Part shown: in pieces, positions 42,909-50,333 of the stretch | How the letters are laid out: the number at the start of each line of letters is the position of its first letter | Numbering within the stretch: position 1 is the stretch's first letter | DNA from: Chlorobium sp. | Lineage (GTDB): Bacteria > Bacteroidota > Chlorobiia > Chlorobiales > Chlorobiaceae | Direction: 5' to 3' | Assembly: GCA_028280025.1 (NCBI GenBank) | Contig: JANQMO010000078.1 | Location: forward strand, 1-50,333 | Length of the DNA stretch: 50,333 nt | Notes under the pieces: model-generated | Database searches by the model: none | Told to the model about the DNA's origin: nothing | What the model saw: only the letters and a program-made list of their open reading frames with translations | Translations under genes and position numbers: made by a program

Positions 42909-42979
42909 AGTGTATATCCCTCTGTTAAAACAACCTTATTGAAATCCCGCCAATGGCCACCAGCAACCGGTTACGATAT

Positions 42980-45900
42980 TCAAGGCACCTTGTTGTCGAT
43001 ACGAATTTCGAGACCAAGACCCTGCAGTTCACGAACAAGAACGTTGAACGATTCCGGTGTCCCCGGTTCCGGAAGGTTCTGCCCCTTCACAATCGATTCG
43101 TAAGTCTTGTTCCGTCCTACAACATCATCCGATTTAACAGTAAGCATTTCCCTGAGGATATTGGCTGCACCATATGCCTCGAGAGCCCACACCTCCATCT
43201 CTCCGAATCTCTGGCCTCCGAACTGGGCCTTGCCGCCGAGAGGCTGCTGCGTAATGAGAGAATAAGGACCTGTCGAGCGGGCATGGATCTTGTCGTCGAC
43301 AAGATGGCTCAGTTTCAGCATGTAGATGTACCCGACGGTCACCTCATCATCGAACGGCTCACCGGTCCTTCCGTCATACAGCCTCACTTTTCCATGCTTC
43401 GGCAGCCCGGCACGTTCCAGCTCCTCCTGTACTTCTTCGTACGTGGCGCCGTCGAATATAGGTGTCTTGAACTGTACGCCGAGCGTCTTGCCCGCCCATC
43501 CGAGAGAGGTCTCGTAGAGCTGACCGATATTCATACGGCTGGGAACACCCAGAGGATTCAGCACGATATCGACAGGCATTCCGTCAGCCATGAACGGCAT
43601 GTCCTCGACGGGCAGGATTTTGCCGACAACACCCTTGTTTCCATGACGTCCTGCCATTTTATCGCCAACCTGAATCTTTCTTTTCTGGGCGATATAGACT
43701 TTCGCAAGTTCTTCGATACCCGGAGGCAGTTCATCACCGATATTGAGCTTGTACTTCTCGTTTTCCCGTTCATCGGCCAATTCCTTGAGCATCAGGCGAA
43801 ACTCCCTGCACAGACGCAGGAAACCGGCGTTTGCCTTTTTCTCCTTGACGATCCCCTTTGAAAGGTCGAGGGACTCGAGAAAACCAAGCCCTGCAAACTT
43901 TCCGAGAAGTTCCTCGTCGAGAACCGTACCGGCCGCGATCGCTTCCTTGCCTCTTTCATTGTAAACCCCTGTTGTCTCCTTGCCCTCAAAAAGCTGTTTC
44001 ATCCACTTTTTGAAACGGCTGCGCAGATCGGCTTCCTTGCCGTCATACAACACATCGATAGCTTCCTGACGCTCCTTGATGTCCAGACCGACCTTTTTCT
44101 TGCGGCTGAACAGCTTGGTTTTGATGACAATGCCTTTCATTCCGGCCGGCACATGCATGGACGCATCCTTGACATCGCTGGACTTGTCACCGAAAATTGC
44201 ACGAAGCAGCTTTTCTTCCGGGGTCGGGTCGCTTTCACCCTTCGGCGTTATCTTGCCGACAAGTATGTCGCGCTCCTTGACTTCGGCACCGATACGGATT
44301 ATGCCGTTTTCATCGAGGTTGCGCAGGGCATCTTCACTGACGTTGTAGATATCACGGGTGAACTGCTCCTCTCCACGCTTGGTGTCGCGAACATTGGCTT
44401 CAAATTCATGGATGTGGATAGAGGTAAACACATCGTCATAGACAAGACGTTCGCTCAGAACGATCGCATCTTCAAAATTATACCCCCTCCAGGGCATGAA
44501 TGCCACGAGAACGTTTTTACCCAGGGCCAGTTCGCCTTTATCCGTTGACGGACCGTCTGCGAGAACATCTCCCCTGCTGACAGTCTGGCCTGTTTTCACA
44601 ACAGGCTTCTGGGTGATGCAGGTGTCCTGGTTCGAGCGCTTGAATTTGATCAGCTCATAGGTTCTCACGCCTTCGTCGGGATCGAGCATGATCATCCTGT
44701 TCTCATCGCCGGCATCGATATCATACCGGACACGGATTTTTTCAGCCGTCACCGATTCAACAATCCCGGCCCCTTCGGCCAGCACGACAGAACGTGAATC
44801 CCTTGCGACTTTCGCTTCCATGCCGGTGCCTACAACAGGCGCGTCGGCAACAAGCAGCGGAACAGCCTGACGCTGCATGTTCGCACCCATCAATGCCCGG
44901 TTGCCGTCATCGTGCTCGAGAAAAGGTATAAGCGCCGCTGCGGCACTGACGATCTGAATAGGCGACACATCCATGTAATCAACCTCTTCGGCTGTAACGA
45001 CCGGATAGTCACCCTTTGTTCTTGCCTGGACCGTTTCTGACGTTATTTTTCCGTTTTCGTCAACAGGAACGTTGACCGGAACGGTAATTTTGTTCTCTTC
45101 GTCCTCGGCCGAAAGCATGAGCACCTTATCGGTAACGACACCTTTTTCGACAACACGATAAGGCGTCTGGATAAATCCCTTGTCGTTTATTTCAGCATGG
45201 ACCGACAATGAAGAGATCAGACCGATATTCGGTCCCTCCGGCGTCTCGATCGGACAGAGACGTCCATAATGCGTATAGTGAACGTCACGGACTTCGAAAC
45301 CTGCACGCTCCCGTGTCAGACCGCCCGGGCCGAGTGCGGAAACCCTGCGTTTGTTGGTCATTTCCGCAAGAGGATTGGTCTGGTCCATGAACTGCGACAG
45401 CTGGCTTGTCGCAAAAAAGCTCGATACGACGCTCGATACCGTCCGGGCATTGATAAGGTCGGCCGGAGCGATCTTGTCCGTATCTCTCGAATTGAGCTTT
45501 TCACGAACGTTTTTACCCATTCTTGCAAGACCGACGACAAACTGAGCTGCAAGCTGCTCCCCGACAGTCCTGACCCTTCTGTTGGCAAGATGGTCGACAT
45601 CATCGACTTCCGCCTGTCCGTTGACAAGCTTGATCAGGTAATTGATGACCGCAATGATGTCATAGTGCGTCAGCACCATGATATCCTCGCCGATGGGCTC
45701 TTCGGAAAATGATTGAATTGTCTGGAGGATTTTCTCGTATATCCCGTCGGAAAGCGCTTTCAGTTCAGGCTTCTCTTCGAGAAACTGTCTGAAAGCCTCA
45801 TGCTCCCTGCCGAGCTTTTTATTGATCCTGTAACGGCCGACATCTCCAAGGTCATATTTTTTCTGATTGAAGAACGTCCGTTCGAGGAAACTCCTTGCGG

Positions 45901-46894
45901 CGTCGATATCCGGCGCTTCGTTGGCACGAAGCTCTTCGTATACGATCTCGAGCGCTTCTTCCTCGGTAGCCGAACTGTCATGAAGAATGGTGTTGTTGAC
46001 GACCGACTTGTCAAGCCCCTTCTCGCCCGAACCGGGCTTCATGATCTTGACCGTTTTGTAACCGGTGGCGCTTATCTGATCGAAGATATCTTCGGTTATC
46101 GCCGTTCTTGCGCTGACAACCTCGCCGGTCTGCATATCGATGATATCCGACGCCAGATTTTTACCGATCAGGTACTCTTTCTTGTTTGCCTTGACAGGAA
46201 CCTCTTCGACAAGATCGAACAGACTGAGGATATCCTCGTCCTTGGTAAACCCTATGGCACGCAGGAGCGCGCTGACAAGGAAATTCTTTTTCTGATCGAT
46301 ATACACATAGATCTGATTATTGATATCGGTCTGAAACTCGATCCATGAACCCCTTGTAGGCACAATTTTGGCGGAATACATTTTCTTGCCGTTCGGATGG
46401 ATCGCCTCGCTGAAAACGACGCCCGGCGAACGATGCAGCTGAGCAACGACAACACGTTCGGCACCGTTAACAATAAACGTTCCGCGTTCGGTCATGTAGG
46501 GAATCCTCCCGAGGTAGACCTCCTGCTGTATCGTTTCCTTCCAGTCGGAATCATCCGGCTCGTCCTTGTAGGACAACTTCATCTTCACTTTGAGCGAAAC
46601 GTCATAGGTGAGCCCCCGCTCAATACATTCCTCTACGCTGTATTTGGGTTTATCGAACGTATATGAAATATATTCAAGCAGGTACAGGCCACGGGTATCG
46701 GTTATCGGAAAGGCGCTGCGCAGCACCTTTTCAAGCCCCTGGTCCTTCCTTTTTGCAAGAGGAACACTATCCTGGATAAACCTCCTGAAAGAATCGAGCT
46801 GAACCTGTAATAAATCAGGAGAACCGACAATACTCGGGATCTTGGAAAAATCAATACACTTGTTCTGTGTTTTATCTGCCGCTCTCACGTGCAC
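42980..46894 (-). CDS. rpoB: RNA polymerase beta subunit
   Basis: A 1304-residue beta subunit. The rifampicin-region FMDQTNPLAEMTNKRRVSAL, the GLISSLSVHAEINDKGF segment and the C-terminal VRELQGLGLEIRIDN end are all present. The start is a GTG at 46894, because the conserved SKIPSIVGSPDLLQVQLDSF follows closely and no better start is visible. The spacer to rplL contains a strong hairpin (47031-47057). Length and motifs are normal. Confidence 0.98.
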   Translation of the reverse strand: MHVRAADKTQNKCIDFSKIPSIVGSPDLLQVQLDSFRRFIQDSVPLAKRKDQGLEKVLRSAFPITDTRGLYLLEYISYTFDKPKYSVEECIERGLTYDVSLKVKMKLSYKDEPDDSDWKETIQQEVYLGRIPYMTERGTFIVNGAERVVVAQLHRSPGVVFSEAIHPNGKKMYSAKIVPTRGSWIEFQTDINNQIYVYIDQKKNFLVSALLRAIGFTKDEDILSLFDLVEEVPVKANKKEYLIGKNLASDIIDMQTGEVVSARTAITEDIFDQISATGYKTVKIMKPGSGEKGLDKSVVNNTILHDSSATEEEALEIVYEELRANEAPDIDAARSFLERTFFNQKKYDLGDVGRYRINKKLGREHEAFRQFLEEKPELKALSDGIYEKILQTIQSFSEEPIGEDIMVLTHYDIIAVINYLIKLVNGQAEVDDVDHLANRRVRTVGEQLAAQFVVGLARMGKNVREKLNSRDTDKIAPADLINARTVSSVVSSFFATSQLSQFMDQTNPLAEMTNKRRVSALGPGGLTRERAGFEVRDVHYTHYGRLCPIETPEGPNIGLISSLSVHAEINDKGFIQTPYRVVEKGVVTDKVLMLSAEDEENKITVPVNVPVDENGKITSETVQARTKGDYPVVTAEEVDYMDVSPIQIVSAAAALIPFLEHDDGNRALMGANMQRQAVPLLVADAPVVGTGMEAKVARDSRSVVLAEGAGIVESVTAEKIRVRYDIDAGDENRMIMLDPDEGVRTYELIKFKRSNQDTCITQKPVVKTGQTVSRGDVLADGPSTDKGELALGKNVLVAFMPWRGYNFEDAIVLSERLVYDDVFTSIHIHEFEANVRDTKRGEEQFTRDIYNVSEDALRNLDENGIIRIGAEVKERDILVGKITPKGESDPTPEEKLLRAIFGDKSSDVKDASMHVPAGMKGIVIKTKLFSRKKKVGLDIKERQEAIDVLYDGKEADLRSRFKKWMKQLFEGKETTGVYNERGKEAIAAGTVLDEELLGKFAGLGFLESLDLSKGIVKEKKANAGFLRLCREFRLMLKELADERENEKYKLNIGDELPPGIEELAKVYIAQKRKIQVGDKMAGRHGNKGVVGKILPVEDMPFMADGMPVDIVLNPLGVPSRMNIGQLYETSLGWAGKTLGVQFKTPIFDGATYEEVQEELERAGLPKHGKVRLYDGRTGEPFDDEVTVGYIYMLKLSHLVDDKIHARSTGPYSLITQQPLGGKAQFGGQRFGEMEVWALEAYGAANILREMLTVKSDDVVGRNKTYESIVKGQNLPEPGTPESFNVLVRELQGLGLEIRIDNKVP

Positions 46895-47030
46895 CTCACT
46901 TTTAACGATTGCAGGAAGTACTTCTCTTTCTCTTCATCGAGCTACAGCACAACAGTTCACGACCAGCAACCGTATCGGCGCTGAACAGGTACTCCGGGAA
47001 CTGAAGGGCCAAACTCTTACAAACAGGCAA

Positions 47031-47057
47031 AGCTCCGCCTCATGCTGAGACGGAGCT
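47031..47057 (-). promoter_or_regulatory. Hairpin between rplL and rpoB
   Basis: Read on the minus strand, AGCTCCGTCTCA and TGAGGCGGAGCT pair over 12 positions (one G-U) around a three-base loop, 29 bases after the rplL stop. There is no U run. In E. coli the same spacer holds a partial terminator and an RNase III site that lower rpoBC relative to rplJL; a similar role is likely. Confidence 0.6.
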
Positions 47058-47086
47058 TCTGATCAGAATCGACGCCCGAAAGAATG

Positions 47087-47467
47087 TTACTTGAGCTCAA
47101 CTTCCGCGCCTGCGTCCTTGAGTTCTTTAGCGATTTTTTCGGCTTCTTCCTTGCTTACAGCCTCTTTTACGACCTTGGGTGCACCGTCAACCATTTCCTT
47201 GGCCTCTTTCAGACCAAGTCCGGTAATTGAACGCACAACCTTGATAACGTTGATCTTGTTTGCGCCGATCGCTTTCAGCTCAACGTCAAACTCGGTTTTC
47301 TCTTCCTCGGCGGCGGCTTCTCCTGCGGGAGCAGCAGCCATACCACCGGCAACAACGGCCGGAGCAGCACTCACACCGAACTTCTCTTCCAGAGCTTTAA
47401 CCAGCTCGGAAGCTTCGGTAAGGGACAGCTTACCAATTTCCTCTACTATTGTGTCAATAGATGCCAT
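47087..47467 (-). CDS. rplL: Ribosomal protein bL12 (L7/L12)
   Basis: A 126-residue stalk protein. It has an N-terminal dimerisation helix pair (IVEEIGKLSLTEASELVKAL), a long Ala/Glu hinge (MAAAPAGEAAAEEEKTE) and the C-terminal domain with IKVVRSITGLGLKEAKEMVD. It binds L10 as dimers and recruits translation factors. Confidence 0.98.
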   Translation of the reverse strand: MASIDTIVEEIGKLSLTEASELVKALEEKFGVSAAPAVVAGGMAAAPAGEAAAEEEKTEFDVELKAIGANKINVIKVVRSITGLGLKEAKEMVDGAPKVVKEAVSKEEAEKIAKELKDAGAEVELK

Positions 47468-47531
47468 TCTCTTCCTCTCTTGTTTTTATTTATTGTATGC
47501 AATTCTTATTGAGTGCGTAATAGATTCTTCG

Positions 47532-48056
47532 TCATGAACCCTGTTTCTGTTTGGCGACCTGGTCCAGAACGGATACAAGATCTCTCATGACCGCATTGAT
47601 AACCATGGGAACCGAACTGACGACATTGTTCAGCAGGCCGGCAACCTTGCCGATGTTCTCGGTTTTGCTGAGCATCTTCGAAAGCTCTTTCAGCTTGTCA
47701 GACGGAAAAACCGAGCCGTCGATTGCCGCCATCTTGAACTTCAGCTGCTCATTGTTCTTTGCGAATTTGTCAATGATCTTGGCCGGCACAACAGGATCGT
47801 CATACCCGATAGCAACACCGGTCGTATTTACCAGCCCCTCGGCAAGACGATCGCCGCCGTTGACATTTTCAAGAGCTTTTTTGACAAGCGTATTCTTGAC
47901 AACCTTGTATTCCACGCCCGCTTTGCGGAACTCGTTTCTGAGTTCGGCCATTTTTTCCACGTCGAGACCCTGGAACTCGGTCAGATAAATACCCTGAGCT
48001 TTTTCAAGTTTCTCGGCCACAGCCTTGACTATCTCCTCTTTTTTCTCGCGCTTCAT
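47532..48056 (-). CDS. rplJ: Ribosomal protein uL10
   Basis: A 174-residue stalk-base protein. It starts MKREKKEEIVKAVAEKLEKAQ and continues with VEYKVVKNTLVKKALE, both typical of L10. The C-terminal helix anchors L12 dimers. Only 17 bases separate it from rplA, so there is no room for a classical L10 leader hairpin here. Confidence 0.97.
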   Translation of the reverse strand: MKREKKEEIVKAVAEKLEKAQGIYLTEFQGLDVEKMAELRNEFRKAGVEYKVVKNTLVKKALENVNGGDRLAEGLVNTTGVAIGYDDPVVPAKIIDKFAKNNEQLKFKMAAIDGSVFPSDKLKELSKMLSKTENIGKVAGLLNNVVSSVPMVINAVMRDLVSVLDQVAKQKQGS

Positions 48057-48073
48057 CTTCTCAACCGTTTATG

Positions 48074-48763
48074 TTAGGCGACAAACTTTTCTTTTTTCAC
48101 CCTGATCCCCGGAGACATCGTACTTGATATGGAAATGTTCCGGATATACTGGCCTTTGGCCGCGGATGGTTTCAACCTGACCACTTCTTTGATAAAACTG
48201 GTAACATTGTCAGTGAGTTCCTGAGCCCCGAACGAGACTTTTCCTACAGGCGCATGGACGTTACCGGCCTTGTCTACCCTGAACTCGATCTTGCCGGCCT
48301 TGACCTCCTTGACGGCTTTTGCAACATCCATCGTCACCGTACCCGATTTCGGATTGGGCATAAGACCCCGGGGTCCGAGAATCTTGCCGACCCGGCCGAG
48401 TTTACCCATGACGTCCGGTGTTGCGATGATGACGTCCACATCGGTCCAGCCGTTCTGGATCTTTTCAATGTAATCTTCAAAACCGACCATATCGGCACCG
48501 GCTTCTTCTGCCTCTTCAGCCTTGGCTTCGCTGCAGACAACCAGAACCGACACCGTCTTGCCCGTCCCGTGGGGAAGCATGACGGTTCCGCGCACAACCT
48601 GGTCGGCATGACGCGGATCGACACCAAGCTTCATGGCCACATCCACCGATGCATCGAAACCGTTATCGCTGACCTCCTTGAGAAGCTCCACTGCTTCCAT
48701 CAGCTCGCAATCACCGCGAGCCGACACTTTTTCCAAGGCGACTTTGTATTTTTTCCCTGCCAT
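48074..48763 (-). CDS. rplA: Ribosomal protein uL1
   Basis: A 229-residue L1 protein. Hallmarks are VDVAMKLGVDPRHADQVVRG and LMPNPKSGTVT. The ATG at 48763 gives the conserved MAGKKYKVALEKV start; an extension to 48811 is unconserved. It forms the L1 stalk and in other bacteria represses its own operon. Confidence 0.97.
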   Translation of the reverse strand: MAGKKYKVALEKVSARGDCELMEAVELLKEVSDNGFDASVDVAMKLGVDPRHADQVVRGTVMLPHGTGKTVSVLVVCSEAKAEEAEEAGADMVGFEDYIEKIQNGWTDVDVIIATPDVMGKLGRVGKILGPRGLMPNPKSGTVTMDVAKAVKEVKAGKIEFRVDKAGNVHAPVGKVSFGAQELTDNVTSFIKEVVRLKPSAAKGQYIRNISISSTMSPGIRVKKEKFVA

Positions 48764-48829
48764 TTTGCTTTTATCTTGGTGGTTATAAAACGACCTTCCG
48801 GTCTCCCACAATCACGAACGCTGATACGA

Positions 48830-49255
48830 TCAGCCTTCTACAACAATACCCATACTTCTGGCGGTACCGCGAACCATCTGCATGGCACCTTCGATATCGA
48901 ACGCGTTGAGATCCGGCATCTTCAGTTCGGCTATCCTGCGGACCTGCTCTTCAGTCACGGTGCCCACCTTGTTCTTGTTGGGTTCTCCGGAACCTTTCTG
49001 CAGTTTGGCTTCCTTGAGCAGCAACACTGCGGCAGGCGGGGTTTTGGTGATAAACGTGAAAGATTTATCGGAAAATACCGTGATAACAACAGGTATGATC
49101 GTTCCTGCCTGTGACTGGGTTTTTGCATTGAACTGCTTGCAGAACTCCATGATATTGACGCCTTTCTGACCGAGCGCCGGACCGACAGGCGGTGCAGGAT
49201 TCGCTCCTCCAGCGGGGATCTGCAGTTTAATAAACCCAACTACCTTTTTTGCCAT
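48830..49255 (-). CDS. rplK: Ribosomal protein uL11
   Basis: A 141-residue L11 protein. It starts MAKKVVGFIKLQIPAGGANP and has PPVGPALGQKGVNIMEFCKQ and the C-terminal rRNA-binding GTARSMGIVVEG. It lies 66 bases upstream of rplA and 43 bases after nusG. Confidence 0.98.
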   Translation of the reverse strand: MAKKVVGFIKLQIPAGGANPAPPVGPALGQKGVNIMEFCKQFNAKTQSQAGTIIPVVITVFSDKSFTFITKTPPAAVLLLKEAKLQKGSGEPNKNKVGTVTEEQVRRIAELKMPDLNAFDIEGAMQMVRGTARSMGIVVEG

Positions 49256-49298
49256 ACAAACATCACCGTTTCAACAGCTCTTCTGCTACTCGAGCCGT

Positions 49299-49877
49299 TT
49301 ATTGAGAAATAGACTTAACCTGTGAAAAATCAAGTTCGGTAGGAGTGCTTCGACCGAAAAAGTTGATCATCACCTTTACTTTCATTCTTTCAGTACACAC
49401 TTCGTGCACCACACCGATCAGCGAACTGAAAGGTCCATCTATAACCTTGACGGAGTCACCGACCCGGAAAGGCGCTTCGACAACTGTTCGCTGCTCGACA
49501 GCCGTTCTGTCGGGTTCGAGAATTTTTTCAACTTCGTCAGGTCTGAGAGGAGTCGGTATATCATTGACTCCGAGAAATCCCATCACCGAAGGGATATCCA
49601 TGATAAGATTTTTGGTCTGCTTGTCGAGAACAGCTTCGATAAGCACATATCCCGGGAACGCGTTCTTGGTAAGACTCCTTTTCTTACCGTTCTTGACCTC
49701 GACAAACTTCTCGTAAGGCACGTAAACCTGCAGGATTTTTCCCCCGAGGTCCTGACGCTCAACCTCGAGCTCTATCCCCTCCTTTACCTTGCGCTCATGT
49801 CCGGAATAAATTCTCAGAGCGTACCAGCGGGGTTTGGGCAATCCCTGAGCTTCCTGCTCCATGGTCGTTTCACTCAT
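49299..49877 (-). CDS. nusG: Transcription antitermination factor NusG
   Basis: A 192-residue factor. It has an N-terminal NGN domain (WYALRIYSGHERKVKEGIEL, then YVPYEKFVEVKNGKK) and a C-terminal KOW domain (FRVGDSVKVIDGPFSSLIGV, then INFFGRSTPTELDF). It couples RNA polymerase to the ribosome and to Rho. It follows secE by 21 bases. Confidence 0.97.
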   Translation of the reverse strand: MSETTMEQEAQGLPKPRWYALRIYSGHERKVKEGIELEVERQDLGGKILQVYVPYEKFVEVKNGKKRSLTKNAFPGYVLIEAVLDKQTKNLIMDIPSVMGFLGVNDIPTPLRPDEVEKILEPDRTAVEQRTVVEAPFRVGDSVKVIDGPFSSLIGVVHEVCTERMKVKVMINFFGRSTPTELDFSQVKSISQ

Positions 49878-49898
49878 CCTGACTCAGCCTCTCCTGGT

Positions 49899-50090
49899 TT
49901 ACAGCAATTTTCCGATAATCGTGTTGATAACCCAGTCCACCAAAAACGTGAATACTGCAAGCATTCCCGACACAGTCAGCACGACAACGGTCAGGTCACG
50001 GGTTTCCTGCGGACTTGGCCAGGAAACCTTCTTCATCTCATTGACCACATCCTTGTAATAGCCGGTAACCTTATCGAGATACTGCTTCAT
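49899..50090 (-). CDS. secE: Protein translocase subunit SecE
   Basis: A 63-residue single-span SecE. The conserved amphipathic helix (VNEMKKVSWPSPQETR) leads into one transmembrane segment (LTVVVLTVSGMLAVFTFLVDW). This short one-span form is usual outside enterobacteria. It starts the secE-nusG-ribosomal protein run and lies after tRNA-Trp. Confidence 0.95.
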   Translation of the reverse strand: MKQYLDKVTGYYKDVVNEMKKVSWPSPQETRDLTVVVLTVSGMLAVFTFLVDWVINTIIGKLL

Positions 50091-50139
50091 ATGCTGTCTT
50101 CAAGAATACACTCACTGTTTCGTTTACCCTTTCTCCCTG

Positions 50140-50212
50140 CACGTCAGGAGGGACTCGAACCCCCAACCTGCGGTTTTGGAGACCGCTGCTCTACCAATTA
50201 AGCTACTGACGT
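50140..50212 (-). tRNA. tRNA-Trp (CCA)
   Basis: A 73-base cloverleaf on the minus strand with a 7-bp acceptor stem (ACGTCAG/CTGACGT), anticodon CCA in loop TCTCCAAAACC, and a GGTTCGAGTCC T-arm. The discriminator is G, and CCA is not encoded. Confidence 0.96.
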
Positions 50213-50235
50213 CTGCATAACCACATGATCTTGTG

Positions 50236-50308
<73 letters not shown>

Positions 50309-50333
50309 CTGGCTAACAGAATAAACTCACGTG

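Noticed and set aside
42953..43861. A 302-codon plus-strand frame across rpoB
   Set aside because: It lies fully opposite rpoB, which has every expected motif; no features of a real protein.

Overview
The window reads as chromosome of a gas-vacuolate green sulfur bacterium (Chlorobiaceae, Pelodictyon/Prosthecochloris-like). Three things point there: a fused two-subunit 2-oxoglutarate:ferredoxin oxidoreductase (korAB, a CO2-fixing step of the reverse TCA cycle), a complete gas vesicle cluster, and moderate base composition with short dispersed repeats between genes. The species assignment is an inference; no marker in the window settles it.

Layout. 1-3282 is an eroded accessory region: 23-bp tandem repeats that look like an insertion-sequence end, a hypothetical gene, a HigA-type antitoxin whose RelE-type toxin is truncated, a zeta-toxin-like kinase with a small partner, gene-end remnants and palindrome-rich repeats. 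3283-11485 holds alaS, a helical hypothetical protein, a large GAF/PAS hybrid histidine kinase and two duplicated CheY-like regulators. 11508-23398 is one minus-strand gas vesicle operon that starts at gvpA. 23399-25850 is AT-rich and carries an IS3 remnant and an HTH-PAS protein. 25851-30831 holds an exported phosphatidylserine decarboxylase-like protein, an autotransporter, a Nif11-type leader peptide and a Cys-rich small protein. 31049-38280 is core metabolism: korAB, accA, an HU protein, efp, accB and accC. 38409-50308 is the classic secE-nusG-rplKAJL-rpoBC block preceded by tRNA-Trp and tRNA-Thr, all on the minus strand.

How the genes work together. In transcription order the gas vesicle operon is gvpA, a coiled-coil protein, a GvpC-like repeat protein with a C-terminal winged-helix-like domain, gvpN, a small coiled-coil protein, gvpJ, an Hsp20 (GvpH), an ArsA/Get3-like ATPase, a Cdc48-like double AAA ATPase, gvpF/L, gvpF/L, gvpG, gvpO, gvpF/L, a short inverted-repeat element, a GvpA-family minor protein, gvpF/L and gvpK. 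The Hsp20-Get3-Cdc48 run looks like a protein-handling module for hydrophobic GvpA subunits and is the most interesting system in the window. The core genes are ordinary, except that elongation factor P has Asn at the loop tip where Lys or Arg is usual. All coordinates and motifs were read by eye from sequence and translations; no database search was run.
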